DNA from: Acidobacteriota bacterium
Lineage (GTDB): Bacteria > Pseudomonadota > Alphaproteobacteria > Acetobacterales > Acetobacteraceae
Reading direction: 5' to 3'
NCBI GenBank assembly: GCA_903970435.1
Contig: CAJCIS010000048.1
Location: 1-36,490, forward strand
DNA: 36,490 nucleotides
Positions 1 to 9,939 of this stretch are shown here, piece by piece. The notes under the pieces are model-generated. The model ran no database searches, was not told the DNA's origin, and was given only the letters and a program-made list of their open reading frames with translations. The first letter of the stretch is position 1, and each line of letters begins with the position of its first letter. Made by a program: the position numbers and the translations under genes.

Positions 1-311
1 AGGCGGTGCTGGCGCAGGCCTATGCGGCCACGGCGCGCGGCGGCGTGACGGTGGCCACCGGTCTGCCGCATCCCTCGAAACAATTTTCCGTGCCGGCGGT
101 GAGCCTGGTGGCGGAGGAGCGCACGGTGCGCGGCAGCTACATGGGCTCCTCGGTGCCGCTGCGCGATATTCCGCGCTATGTGGCGTTGTACAGGGCTGGA
201 CGGCTGCCGGTGGATCGGCTGCTGACGCACAAATTGACGCTGGACGATATCAATGAGGGATTTGATCGGCTGGCGGAGGGGCGTGCGGTGAGGCAGGTTG
301 TTGTGATGTAG
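1..311 (+). CDS. Zinc-type alcohol dehydrogenase (MDR family), C-terminal part, cut by window edge
   Basis: About 102 C-terminal residues are present; the frame is open to the left edge, so the start lies outside. The segment reads like the end of the Rossmann domain and the C-terminal strand/helix region of zinc-dependent medium-chain dehydrogenases: a VTVATGLPHP strand-turn, a LVAEERTVRGSYMG stretch, and a closing block with LTLDDINEGFDRLAEG and RQVVVM, which is the usual end of class III-like alcohol dehydrogenases. The zinc ligands and the nucleotide-binding glycine motif would lie upstream and cannot be checked. Such enzymes oxidise alcohols or thiol adducts with NAD(P). The stop codon is followed at once by a dispersed hairpin repeat (312-360), and the next gene converges from the right. 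Substrate unknown. Confidence 0.8.
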   Translation, partial: AVLAQAYAATARGGVTVATGLPHPSKQFSVPAVSLVAEERTVRGSYMGSSVPLRDIPRYVALYRAGRLPVDRLLTHKLTLDDINEGFDRLAEGRAVRQVVVM

Positions 312-360
312 GAAGGAAGTCGTTCTTTTTTGAAAAAAAGAACCAAAAAACTTTTGCTTG
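312..360 (+). repeat. Dispersed hairpin repeat, copy 1
   Basis: It starts directly after the dehydrogenase stop with a purine-rich GAAGGAAG box, then a hairpin (GTTCTTTTT, TGAA loop, AAAAAGAAC) and a second small stem, CAAAA/TTTTG. It lies between two convergent genes, as expected for a bidirectional terminator. Same family as the copies listed further along the window. Confidence 0.85.
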
Positions 361-381
361 TGCGAGCGATATTTTAGCTCC

Positions 382-3327
382 TTATGCCATCATATGCTTG
401 ATCCGAACCGCCAACGTTTCCATTACGAACGGCTTTGTCAACACCTGCATCCCAGGCTCGAGATGTCCGGTGCCGACAAACGCCGTTTCCGCATAACCTG
501 TAATGAACAGGATCCGCAGGCCCGGCGTTGTCTGCCGCGCCCGGTCGGCAAGCTGGCGGCCGTTGAGGCCGCCGGGCAGGCCGACATCGGTCACCAGCAA
601 ATCGACCGGCGTGCCGCGTTCCAGAATCCTGAGTGCGGCGGCGCCATCTTCGGCTTCCATGGCGGTATGGCCCAAATCCTCGAGCACGTCGCGGACCAGC
701 ATGCGCACCGTTGCCTCGTCGTCCACCACCAGAACGGTCGCATTGCGCCCGCCGCGCGGCGCATTCTCCGCCGCTGCGTCCGTTTCGGGTGCGAGTGCCG
801 TGCCGGCATGACGCGGCAGATAGATGCAGACGCAGGTGCCCTCCCCCACCACCGAGCCTATGCGCACCGTGCCGCCGGACTGGTGGGCGAAGCCGTGCAC
901 CATGGACAGGCCGAGGCCGGTGCCGGAGCCGAGCGGTTTGGTGGTGAAGAACGGATCGAAGGCGCGGCGAACGATTTCCGCCGGCATGCCGGTGCCGGTG
1001 TCGGTAACACTGAGCGCGAGATAATGTCCCGGACCCAAATCGATCGCGGCCGCCGCGCGCGCGTCCAGGTCGCGGTTCGCCGCCGCGATCGTCAATTGGC
1101 CGCCGTCCGGCATGGCGTCGCGCGCATTGATGCACAAATTCAGCAGCGCATTCTCGAGCTGATGCGGGTCGACCAGCGTGGTCCACAAGCCGGACTCCAG
1201 CGCCACATCGATCTGCAATTGCGGCCCTACCGTGCGGCGGACGAATTCCTCCATGCCGAGCACCAGTTTGCCGATGTCGGTCGGCTTGGGGTCGAGCGTC
1301 TGGCGGCGCGAAAAGGCGAGCAATCGTTGCGTGAGCGCGGCGGCACGGCGGGCCGCTTCCTGGGACGCGTCGATGTAGCGCTGCATATCCGTGAAACGGC
1401 CCTGGTTGAGCCGCCGCTGCAACAATTCGAGGCCGCCGGTGACGCCCGTCAGCAGGTTGTTGAAATCGTGCGCCAGGCCGCCGGTGAGCTGGCCCACGGC
1501 CTCCATCTTCTGGGCCTGCAGCAGCCTTTCCTCGGCCACGATCTGATCGGTGACGTCGCGGCCGTAACCGTACAGACGGCCGCCTTCCGGCACCGTCGTC
1601 CAGACGATGCAACGGCTTTCGCCTGATTTGGTCAGCAAATTGAGCTTGTAGTCGATGACCGGCCGGCTGGCGAACAGAAGTTCCATGCCGGCCATGCCGC
1701 CGGATCGGTCGGACGCCGCCACGAATTCCATGACGCCGCGGCCGAGCGTTTCGCCCGGCGTCCATCCGAGCACCTGGGTCCAGGCCGGATTGACTTCCAG
1801 CAGGGTGCCATCGGACCCCGCCACCACCATCAGCACGGGCGCCAGCCGCCAGGTTCGGTCCAGTTGCCGCGTGCGTTGCGCGACCTGTTCCTCGAGCGCG
1901 GCATTGAGCTGGCGCAGCGCCTCTTCGGCCCGGGCGCGCTCCAGGGCGTCCCAGACGCGACTGGCGACATCCTCGATGAGGGCGACATCCTCCGGGCACC
2001 AGGCGTGGGGATGGCGATGGTTGACGAACAGGCTCGCCCGGAACCGGCCATCGCGCACCAGCGGCACCGACACGAATGCGCGGGTTTCGATCGCCACCCA
2101 GATGGCCTGGTCGTCGTCCGGGTTCGCGGTGACGTCGTTGACCACCACGGTTTGCCCGCGGCGGTGCAAATCGATGCGATGGACGCCGAACAGAGCGACA
2201 TCGAAGGTGCCCTGCAACGGCCGCACGCCGTCGACATGGCAGGTTTCCAGCAGAATCGTCTGGCCGTCCGGCAGCACCTGGCCGTAGCCGACGCGGCAGG
2301 CGGCGAAATGCAGGCCCAGCGCGCCGACCGCCAGTTCCACGATGGCGCGGGGCTCGCTCGCGTGGCGCATGCGATCCATCAGATCGAGCAGGAATGACTG
2401 GCGGATGGCGGCGCGTTTGCGCGCGGTGATGTCGATGGCGGTGCCGATGGCGCGGCGGCAGACGCCGTCGTGGAACAGGCCGCGGCCTTTCGCGGCGACC
2501 CATCGGATGACGCCGTCCTCGCGGCCCACCGTGCGATATTCCACATCGTAGGTGGCGCGGCTTGCCGGATCGATCGCGGAGGCGAACGCCGACGATGTTG
2601 CGTCGAAATCGTCCGGGTGCAGGCCGGCGTAGAAATCGGCCATGCTGCACGGCACGTTCGGGCTGATGCCGAACATGGCCTTGGTGCGGTCCGACCAGGT
2701 GAGCACGTCGGTGGTGAGGTCGAGGTCCCAGGTGCCGACCTCGGCCGCGTCGGCTGCGAGGCGGAGCGACTCCTCGCTGAGTTCCAGACGCATTTCGGCG
2801 GCGCGCCGCTCGGTAATGTCGAACGAAATGCCGGCCAGCCGCAGCGGCGATCCGTCGGCCGCGCGCGCGACCTGTGCACGCACCTGCAACCACCCGATGG
2901 TTCCGTCGCGCCGGCGCACGCGATATTCGAGGTCATATTCCGCCTCGCCGGCCATGGCGGCCTGCAGGGCCGCGTGCCGGCGCGCGCGGTCGTCGGGATG
3001 GACGGCCTGTTCGAGGTCGTCCCAGGTGAGCGGCCAGTCCGCGTCGAAGCCGAAATTTACCTTGAAGCGGCCGGAGACCCGGAGGACGCCGGATTTGAGG
3101 TCGAGTTCCCAAATTCCCATGCGGCCTGCCTCGGCGGCGAAAGCGAGGTGCGCCGCATCGGCATCGGCGTCGATTTGAAAGGATTGTGTTTCGATCGACC
3201 GGTAGGTGTAATTTGCCGCGGCGGCCGCCGGAATATCGTTCGCCGGATTATCGTGCCCCGGATTATCGTGCCCCGGATTATCTTGCCCCTGGAGGCTCGA
3301 TGGGCCGTCAAGTAGGTCGCCAGCCAC
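382..3327 (-). CDS. PAS/GAF hybrid sensor histidine kinase with C-terminal receiver domain
   Basis: 981 residues. Domains in order: two PAS/PAC modules (about 61-178 and 184-305, each ending in a DIT-type PAC motif), a GAF-like domain (about 312-462), a short coiled coil, a third PAS (about 491-597), HisKA with phospho-acceptor His620 in GGLAHDFNN, HATPase (about 716-838; Asn730 in LLNLCINARDAM, the DTGTGM loop, TGLGLSM), and a receiver domain with acidic pair Asp869/Asp870, phospho-acceptor Asp914 and Lys965. No transmembrane helix is visible, so it is probably cytoplasmic. A partner regulator is not adjacent. The extreme N-terminus contains a four-unit 5-residue repeat (NPGHD type) coded by 15-bp tandem repeats, so the true start could be a later Met; the conserved part begins near residue 55. 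Signal unknown. A paralogue with nearly the same kinase-receiver half lies at the right edge. Confidence 0.93.
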   Translation of the reverse strand: MAGDLLDGPSSLQGQDNPGHDNPGHDNPANDIPAAAAANYTYRSIETQSFQIDADADAAHLAFAAEAGRMGIWELDLKSGVLRVSGRFKVNFGFDADWPLTWDDLEQAVHPDDRARRHAALQAAMAGEAEYDLEYRVRRRDGTIGWLQVRAQVARAADGSPLRLAGISFDITERRAAEMRLELSEESLRLAADAAEVGTWDLDLTTDVLTWSDRTKAMFGISPNVPCSMADFYAGLHPDDFDATSSAFASAIDPASRATYDVEYRTVGREDGVIRWVAAKGRGLFHDGVCRRAIGTAIDITARKRAAIRQSFLLDLMDRMRHASEPRAIVELAVGALGLHFAACRVGYGQVLPDGQTILLETCHVDGVRPLQGTFDVALFGVHRIDLHRRGQTVVVNDVTANPDDDQAIWVAIETRAFVSVPLVRDGRFRASLFVNHRHPHAWCPEDVALIEDVASRVWDALERARAEEALRQLNAALEEQVAQRTRQLDRTWRLAPVLMVVAGSDGTLLEVNPAWTQVLGWTPGETLGRGVMEFVAASDRSGGMAGMELLFASRPVIDYKLNLLTKSGESRCIVWTTVPEGGRLYGYGRDVTDQIVAEERLLQAQKMEAVGQLTGGLAHDFNNLLTGVTGGLELLQRRLNQGRFTDMQRYIDASQEAARRAAALTQRLLAFSRRQTLDPKPTDIGKLVLGMEEFVRRTVGPQLQIDVALESGLWTTLVDPHQLENALLNLCINARDAMPDGGQLTIAAANRDLDARAAAAIDLGPGHYLALSVTDTGTGMPAEIVRRAFDPFFTTKPLGSGTGLGLSMVHGFAHQSGGTVRIGSVVGEGTCVCIYLPRHAGTALAPETDAAAENAPRGGRNATVLVVDDEATVRMLVRDVLEDLGHTAMEAEDGAAALRILERGTPVDLLVTDVGLPGGLNGRQLADRARQTTPGLRILFITGYAETAFVGTGHLEPGMQVLTKPFVMETLAVRIKHMMA
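3228..3287. repeat. 15-bp tandem repeat in the 5' end of the hybrid kinase gene
   Basis: Four consecutive 15-bp units begin at 3228, 3243, 3258 and 3273. The units at 3243 and 3258 are identical (CCGGATTATCGTGCC), the one at 3273 has one change, and the one at 3228 is degenerate. On the minus strand they encode the NPGHD/NPAND pentapeptides near the N-terminus. Because the unit is a multiple of three, copy-number change would keep the reading frame. Confidence 0.9.
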
Positions 3328-3706
3328 GAATCTGCCTCCGGCCGCTCGCTCTGCCTTGATGCGCCCCGCATCGAAGCGCCCTGCCTGGCCATTTTTGGCG
3401 CAGGCATCGCTTGAATATGCTCACATTGCCGCGATCTGCCAGGCAAAACCATCCACCCAGGCAAAGATTCGGCAGGCTTTGCGACAGCGGCGCGGCCAAG
3501 CCATACCACCGGCTTGATGAATGACTGATGAGGAAAGGCCAGGGTTTTCTCCAAGATGTCTTGTGTCGCGCATGCGTGCTTCGCACGACGGGGGTCGAGG
3601 GGGCAAAGCCCCTCGCCTTGCTTGGGACAAGGGCACCCGTGGCGAGATTAAGTTCAGCTTAAGTTCTTCTTGCGGGGTAACTTAAGTTCAACTAAAGTCG
3701 ACCTCC
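3328..3706. other. Intergenic region between the hybrid kinase and cysD
   Basis: No convincing gene was found in this divergent 379-bp gap. It should hold the promoters for both flanking genes. A G/C hairpin without a T tract lies at 3596-3615 (CGAGGGG, 6-nt loop, CCCCTCG). The last 60 bp turn A/T-rich and contain the phased TTAAGTTC array described separately. Confidence 0.6.
3645..3701 (+). promoter_or_regulatory. Phased TTAAGTTC repeat array, probable operator of the cys operon
   Basis: Four related 8-mers lie just before the HTH-CysD start: TTAAGTTC at 3648, 3659 and 3682, and the weaker TAAAGTCG at 3693. Start-to-start spacings are 11, 23 and 11 bp, close to one, two and one helical turns. 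The site at 3679-3688 is a perfect palindrome (AACTTAAGTT). The first pair also fits the CtrA box TTAA-N7-TTAA exactly, and the second pair fits with one mismatch. Either the HTH domain encoded just downstream or CtrA could bind here. That the array is an operator is inferred from its arrangement and position. Confidence 0.55.
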
Positions 3707-4834
3707 ATGGCCGATCTTAAACTGCTTTTTCGTCAATCGGGTGTCAGACAGCGCGATATCGCCGTGGCTGTGGGGCGCAGCGAGGCGGCGGTCAGCCAGT
3801 GGGTGGGGGGTGAGCGCGACATTCCCGCCGACCTGGTGCCGCAGATCGAGGCACTGACCGGCATTGCGCGCCACCGGCTGCGGCCGGATTTGTGGGGAAA
3901 GACTATGGATGCCATTGCCAACGCCGTGCGCCAAATGCCCGACCTGACCCATTTGCAGCGACTGGAAGCGGAAAGCATCCATATTCTGCGGGAAGTGGCG
4001 GCCGAGGCCGAAAAGCCGGTCATGCTGTATTCCGTGGGCAAGGACAGCGCGGTGATGCTGCACCTGGCGCTGAAGGCCTTCGCGCCGGGGCGGCCGCCGT
4101 TTCCGTTGCTGCATGTCAACACCACGTGGAAATTCCGCGAAATGATCGCGTTCCGCGACCGCATGGTGCGCGAGAAGGGCCTGAACCTGATCGAGTGGAT
4201 CAACCGGGACGGCCTGGCCCGCGGCATGAACCCGTTCGACCATGGCGGCGCCTACACCGATGTGATGAAGACCGAGGCATTGAAGGCCGCGCTCGACCAT
4301 TACGGGTTCGATGCGGCGTTCGGCGGTGCGCGGCGCGACGAGGAGAAGAGCCGCGCCAAGGAGCGGATTTTTTCGTTCCGGTCCGACCAGCATCGCTGGG
4401 ATCCCAAGCGCCAGCGGCCGGAATTGTGGCGGCTGTACAATGCGCGCAAGAACAAGGGTGAAAGCATCCGCGCGTTTCCGCTCAGCAACTGGACCGAACT
4501 GGATATCTGGCAATACATACATCTGGAGAACATCCCGATCGTGCCGCTGTATTTTTCGGCCGAGCGGCCGGTGGTGACGTATAACGGGCTGACCATCATG
4601 GTGGATGACGACCGGATGCGCATTCCGGACGGCCAGACGCCGCGGATGGAAAAGATACGGTTCCGCACCCTGGGCTGCTATCCGCTGACCGGTGCCACGC
4701 ACAGCGAGGCGACGACGCTGCCGCAAATCATTCAGGAAATGCTGCTGACCACCACGTCCGAACGCCAGGGCCGCGCCATCGATCACGACCAGGCGGCGAG
4801 CATGGAAAAGAAGAAGCAGGAGGGATATTTCTGA
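3707..4834 (+). CDS. cysD: Sulfate adenylyltransferase small subunit CysD with N-terminal helix-turn-helix domain
   Basis: 375 residues. Residues 67-375 are a full CysD: the N-type ATP pyrophosphatase loop SVGKDS (109-114), a [13 protein letters not shown] block, the [15 protein letters not shown] segment and the typical KKKQEGYF end. With CysN it makes adenylyl sulfate from ATP and sulfate. Residues 1-65 are an extra Cro/YdaS-like HTH ([20 protein letters not shown], then a [10 protein letters not shown] helix and RPDLWG), not normally part of CysD. The fusion is in frame with no stop. Met67 (3905) has its own Shine-Dalgarno-like GGGGAAAG at 3894-3901, so a plain CysD could also be made by internal initiation. 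The first ATG has no clear Shine-Dalgarno. Asn138 replaces the Asp I expect in HVDTxWKF. The stop overlaps the start of cysNC (TGATG). Confidence 0.93.
   Translation: MADLKLLFRQSGVRQRDIAVAVGRSEAAVSQWVGGERDIPADLVPQIEALTGIARHRLRPDLWGKTMDAIANAVRQMPDLTHLQRLEAESIHILREVAAEAEKPVMLYSVGKDSAVMLHLALKAFAPGRPPFPLLHVNTTWKFREMIAFRDRMVREKGLNLIEWINRDGLARGMNPFDHGGAYTDVMKTEALKAALDHYGFDAAFGGARRDEEKSRAKERIFSFRSDQHRWDPKRQRPELWRLYNARKNKGESIRAFPLSNWTELDIWQYIHLENIPIVPLYFSAERPVVTYNGLTIMVDDDRMRIPDGQTPRMEKIRFRTLGCYPLTGATHSEATTLPQIIQEMLLTTTSERQGRAIDHDQAASMEKKKQEGYF
3894..3907 (+). promoter_or_regulatory. Possible internal ribosome binding site and start codon of plain CysD
   Basis: GGGGAAAG at 3894-3901 is followed three bases later by an in-frame ATG at 3905. 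This ATG matches where ordinary CysD proteins begin (MDAIANAV). It decides whether the HTH domain is always fused to CysD or whether two products are made. Confidence 0.5.
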
Positions 4835-6740
4835 TGGCCCATGTCAGCGACCTGATCGCCACGGATATCGACGCCTACCTCAAGCAGCATGAGCGCAAGA
4901 GCCTGCTGCGCTTCATCACCTGCGGCAGCGTCGATGACGGCAAATCGACCCTGATCGGGCGGCTGCTGTACGACAGCAAAATGATTTTCGAGGATCAGCT
5001 GGCGGCGCTTGAAGCCGATTCGAAGAAGATGGGCACGCAGGGCCAGAACATCGATTTCGCGCTGCTGGTGGACGGGCTGGCCGCCGAGCGCGAGCAGGGC
5101 ATTACGATCGACGTCGCGTATCGTTTCTTTTCCACTGACCAGCGCAAATTCATCGTCGCCGATACGCCCGGCCACGAGCAATATACCCGCAACATGATCA
5201 CCGGCGCGTCCACCGCCGACCTCGCGATCATTCTGATCGATGCGCGGCGCGGCGTGCTGACGCAGACCAAGCGGCATAGTTTTCTGGTGTCGCTCATCGG
5301 CATCAAGCAGGTGGTGCTGGCGATCAACAAGATGGACCTGGTGAATTACAGCAAGGACGTGTTCGACCGCATCCTCGGCGACTACACCAGCTTCGCGGCA
5401 CAGCTCGATATCGAGAAGATCGTGCCGATTCCGATTTCCGCGCTGGCGGGCGACAATATCACCGAGGCGAGCGGCAATACGCCGTGGTATCGCGGGCCGA
5501 CCTTGATGCATCACCTCGAAACGGTGGAGGTGGCGCAGCGCACGCTGGAGGCGCCGTTCCGCCTGCCGGTGCAATGGGTGAACCGGCCGAACCTGGATTT
5601 CCGCGGCTTTTCCGGCGTGATTGCCGGCGGCACGGTGCATCCGGGCGACCTGGTGAAAATCATGCCGTCCGGGCGGTCGAGCCGGGTCGCGCGGGTGCTG
5701 ATCGATGGCGATCTGCCTTATGCCACCGCGGGACAATCCATTACGCTGACCCTGGAAGACGAGGTGGATTGCTCGCGCGGCGATGTGATCTGCGGCGCCG
5801 AGGAGCCGGCCGAGGTGTCCGACCAGTTCGAAACGACCATCGTGTGGATGAGCGACCAGGCGATGCTGCCGGGGCGGCCTTATCTGCTGAAGATTGCCAC
5901 CAAGACGGTGTCGGCCAGCGTGACCGCGCTGAAGCACAAGGTGAACGTCAATACGCTGGAACAGGTGCCGGGGCGCGAGCTCGAGTTGAACGAAATCGGC
6001 GTGTGCAACATCAGCCTCGACCAGCCGGTGGCGTTCGATGCGTATGAGCAGAACCGCGATACCGGCGGCTTCATCCTGATCGACCGGCTCAGCAATGAAA
6101 CCGTGGGCGCCGGGCTGATCCATTTTGCCCTGCGGCGGGCGCAGAATATCCATTGGCAGGCGCTGGACCTGACCCCCGCGGCACGGGCGTCGCAGAAGGG
6201 CCAGAAGGCGGTGGTGCTGTGGTTCACCGGCCTTTCGGGCGCCGGCAAATCGACCATTGCGAACCTGGTGGAAAAGCGGCTGTTCGCGCTGGGGCGTCAC
6301 AGTTACATGCTGGACGGCGACAATGTGCGGCACGGGCTGAACCGCGACCTGGGGTTCACCGACACCGACCGGGTGGAAAACATCAGGCGGGTGGCCGAGG
6401 TTTCCAAGCTGATGGCCGATGCGGGGCTGATCGTTCTGGTGAGTTTCATCTCGCCGTTCCGCAGCGAACGGCAATTGGCGCGGGAAATGTTGCCGGAGGG
6501 CGCGTTCCTGGAAGTGTTCATCGACACGCCGCTGGCGGAAGCCGAGAAACGCGACCCCAAGGGTTTGTACAAGAAGGCGCGGCGCGGCGAAATCAAGCAT
6601 TTCACCGGCATCGACAGCCCGTACGAGGCGCCGGAGGATCCCGAGCTGCATATCGATACGACCGCGCTGTCGAGCGAGGCGGCGGCCGAGGCGATCGTGG
6701 CCAAGCTGCAGGAACGCGGCGTGCTGCTCGGCAGCGTGCG

Positions 6741-6744
<4 letters not shown>
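4834..6744 (+). CDS. cysNC: Bifunctional sulfate adenylyltransferase GTPase subunit / APS kinase (CysNC)
   Basis: 636 residues. The N-terminal two thirds is the CysN GTPase: P-loop GSVDDGKS (31-38), the switch region with [14 protein letters not shown] (110-114) and NKMD (165-168), followed by EF-Tu-like beta-barrel domains. The C-terminal part is APS kinase (CysC): P-loop GLSGAGKS (466-473), [15 protein letters not shown] (494-508), FISPFRS (538-544) and the [10 protein letters not shown] segment. CysN couples GTP hydrolysis to APS synthesis by CysD; CysC phosphorylates APS to PAPS. The ATG overlaps the cysD stop, and the cysNC stop overlaps the cysQ start, so the three are translationally linked. 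All motifs look intact. Confidence 0.97.
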
Positions 6745-7517
<773 letters not shown>

Positions 7518-7534
7518 TACGTGCCGCCAGGGCG

Positions 7535-7604
7535 CATAAGTCAGGGATTGCAATAAGAGCAAAAGTCTTTTGGTTCTTTTCTTCAGAGAAGAACAACTTC
7601 CTTC
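7535..7604 (-). repeat. Dispersed hairpin repeat, copy 2
   Basis: It lies between the convergent cysQ and molybdenum hydroxylase genes, in forward orientation relative to the minus-strand gene and starting next to its stop. The core is 7561-7594. It belongs to the subfamily in which the hairpin closes with C-G next to the loop. The conserved tail (GCAATCCC...ACTTAT, read on the minus strand) is present at 7535-7560. Confidence 0.85.
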
Positions 7605-7605
7605 C

Positions 7606-9939
7606 TCACATCAGCTTATCGAGCGTCAACGGCAGATCCCGTACCCGTTTGCCCGTGGCGTTAAAGACGGCGTTGGCCACCGCGGCGCCGGTGCCGGTAA
7701 TGCCGATTTCGCCAATGCCATGCGCGCCCATCGGCGCGTGCGGATCGGGAATGTCGGTCCAGATCACGTCGATCTCCGGCACGTCCATATGTACAGGTAT
7801 GTGGTATTCGGCGAGGCTGGGGTTCATCACGCGGCCCTTGCGCTCGTCGAATTGGGTTTCCTCCATCAGCGCCAAACCCAGGCCCATGATGATGCCGCCG
7901 CGGAACTGGCTCGCCGCGGTCTTCGGGTTGAGGATGCGTCCGCAGTCGAAGGAGCCGAGAAAGCGGCTGATCCGCGTCTCGCCGGTCATGGCGTTGACCC
8001 GCGCCTCGCAGAACATGGCGCCGTGCGAGTGCATCGACCAATGCTGCGTTTCCAGGGGCGGCGGCGCGGCGGCTTCCACCACCAGCGCGTCGCGGCGCGC
8101 CCGGGCGAGAATCGACACGTAACTTTCGTGCCGGTCCGGCTCGCCGCGCTTGGCGAGGCCGCCGTCCAGGCCTTCGACCTCATCGGCGCCGAGCCCGGCG
8201 AGCGGGGAATCATTGCCGGCAAGCTTGAGGAGTTCAACCGTCAGCGCGTGATGCGCCGCCATGACGGACGCGCCGATCGAGGCGGTTTGCTGCGAGCCGC
8301 CGGCCAGCACGACGCCGGGCATGATCGAATCGCCGTAGCCGAAGCTCACCTGCGCCATCGAAAGGCCCAGCCGCTCGGCAGCGACCTGGGTTTGCGCGGT
8401 GGCGGTGCCCATGCCCATCTCATGGGCTGCAACCTCCACGCGGACGCTTCCGTCCTTGGTCAGCTTCATGCGCGCCGCCCCGCCGGGCATGCGGTAATAG
8501 GGGTAGGTCGCGGTGGCGCAGCCCATGCCGACCCGCCACGCGCCGTCGCGTACGGCACCCGGCGCAGGGTTGCGCCGGGCCCACCCGAACCGCGCGGCGC
8601 CGGCGCGCCAGGCCTCCACGATGTGGCGCGACGAGAAGGGCAAACCCTCGATCGGGTCCTTTGCCGGCTCGTTACGAATGCGCAGTTCGATCGGGTCCAT
8701 GCCGAGCCTGGCGGCCAGTTCGTCGACGGCGCATTCCAGCGCGAAGGTCCCCACGGCCTCGCCGGGCGCGCGCATGAACGTGTTGGCGAGCATGTCCATG
8801 TACACCGCTTCCACCTCCAGCTTGAAGCTGTCGGCGGCGTAGGCCCCCCGCGTCGGCAGAATGAACGGTTCCGGCATGGCGTTATGCCGGGTCATGACGA
8901 TCGTGCCGGTGTGGATGATGGAGGTGAAGCGGCCGTCCGCCTCGGCGCCGATCGCCACGCGCTGCTCGGTGAGGGTGCGGCCGCCGACGATCCGGAACAC
9001 ACCCTCGCGCGAGAGGGCGATGCGGACCGGGCGGCCGGCGAGCCTGGCCGCCGCCGCGCCCAGCACCTGATGCTGCCACAGCGTCTTGGCGCCGAAGCCG
9101 CCGCCGACATAGGGCGAGGTGACCCGCACCTGCCTTTCGTCCAGCCCGAACACGCTGGCGAGCGACCAGGCCATATGCGACACGGCCTGCGCGGCGTCCT
9201 GCACGATCAGTTCGTCGCCATGCCAGGCGATCGTCGCCGCGTGGGGTTCGATCGCGTTGTGATTATGGCGCGGCGTTGTGTAGGTTGCGTCGATGGCGAC
9301 GGGGGCCGCCGCCAGCGCCGCTTCGGCATCGCCCACCGTGGTTTTCAGCGGCTGGCCCTGGAACATGCCGATGTCGGCGCCCTGCGCGCGGGCGCCGGCG
9401 AGGGTGGTGACGGCTGGTTCCTGCGCGTAGGTGACGCCGATGAGGGATTTGGCGTGGTCGGCCTGTTCCTGGCTTTCGGCCAGCACGACGGCGATCGGCT
9501 GGCCGTTCCAGTGGATCCTATCGTCCTGCAGGATCGGCAGGTTGTCGCCGCCGGCGGCTTTTTCGGCCGTCATGAACAACGGCATGTTGTTCATCCGCGG
9601 CGCGTTCCGGTGCGTCATGACCAGAACGACGCCGGCGGCGGCCTCGGCGGCGCCGGTGTCGAGCGTGGCGATGCGGCCCTTGGGCACGGTGCTGAAGGCC
9701 ACGGCCGCGTAAACCATGCCGTCCAGCGGGAATTCGGCTGCGAACTTCGCGCGGCCCTGCACCTTGAGGGGACCGTCGATGCGCGAAATGGGCGCGCCGA
9801 TCAGGCCGTGCTTGCTGCGGATCAAAGGATCGGGCTTGCCGCCCGGCACCCACGCGTCCGGTGCCAGCTCGACGGCCTTCTTCATCACGGCCTGGGCCGC
9901 GCCCTGCGCGGCCGCCTTGGCGTTGTCCAGAATGCTCAT
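7606..9939 (-). CDS. Xanthine dehydrogenase-family molybdopterin-binding large subunit
   Basis: 777 residues, starting at the ATG that overlaps the stop of the FAD-subunit gene. It is the molybdenum cofactor subunit of an aldehyde-oxidase/xanthine-dehydrogenase type enzyme. Recognisable blocks are [19 protein letters not shown] at the start, [59 protein letters not shown], and near the end [12 protein letters not shown], where Glu744 is the expected catalytic glutamate. With the two small subunits it would hydroxylate an aldehyde or N-heterocycle using water as oxygen donor. No signal peptide is seen, so it is probably cytoplasmic. The closest type I recognise is the PaoABC/YagTSR aldehyde oxidoreductase group, because of the iron-sulfur insertion in the FAD subunit. 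Substrate unknown; no XdhC-type maturation gene is next to it. Confidence 0.93.
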   Translation of the reverse strand: MSILDNAKAAAQGAAQAVMKKAVELAPDAWVPGGKPDPLIRSKHGLIGAPISRIDGPLKVQGRAKFAAEFPLDGMVYAAVAFSTVPKGRIATLDTGAAEAAAGVVLVMTHRNAPRMNNMPLFMTAEKAAGGDNLPILQDDRIHWNGQPIAVVLAESQEQADHAKSLIGVTYAQEPAVTTLAGARAQGADIGMFQGQPLKTTVGDAEAALAAAPVAIDATYTTPRHNHNAIEPHAATIAWHGDELIVQDAAQAVSHMAWSLASVFGLDERQVRVTSPYVGGGFGAKTLWQHQVLGAAAARLAGRPVRIALSREGVFRIVGGRTLTEQRVAIGAEADGRFTSIIHTGTIVMTRHNAMPEPFILPTRGAYAADSFKLEVEAVYMDMLANTFMRAPGEAVGTFALECAVDELAARLGMDPIELRIRNEPAKDPIEGLPFSSRHIVEAWRAGAARFGWARRNPAPGAVRDGAWRVGMGCATATYPYYRMPGGAARMKLTKDGSVRVEVAAHEMGMGTATAQTQVAAERLGLSMAQVSFGYGDSIMPGVVLAGGSQQTASIGASVMAAHHALTVELLKLAGNDSPLAGLGADEVEGLDGGLAKRGEPDRHESYVSILARARRDALVVEAAAPPPLETQHWSMHSHGAMFCEARVNAMTGETRISRFLGSFDCGRILNPKTAASQFRGGIIMGLGLALMEETQFDERKGRVMNPSLAEYHIPVHMDVPEIDVIWTDIPDPHAPMGAHGIGEIGITGTGAAVANAVFNATGKRVRDLPLTLDKLM

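Noticed and set aside
358-1626. Long open frame on the plus strand opposite the hybrid kinase
   Set aside because: Arg/Ala/His-rich composition typical of antisense frames in GC-rich DNA; the minus-strand kinase has intact domains over the same bases.
3228-3287. Short direct repeats as a possible CRISPR array
   Set aside because: Units are 15 bp and contiguous with no spacers, and lie inside a coding frame. The same holds for 13741-13815.
3707-3904. YdaS-like HTH as half of a toxin-antitoxin pair
   Set aside because: No toxin-like partner (YdaT or other) is next to it, and the frame runs straight into CysD.
4783-6651. 622-codon minus-strand frame opposite cysNC
   Set aside because: It is the complement of a well-conserved GTPase/kinase gene and shows no domain of its own.
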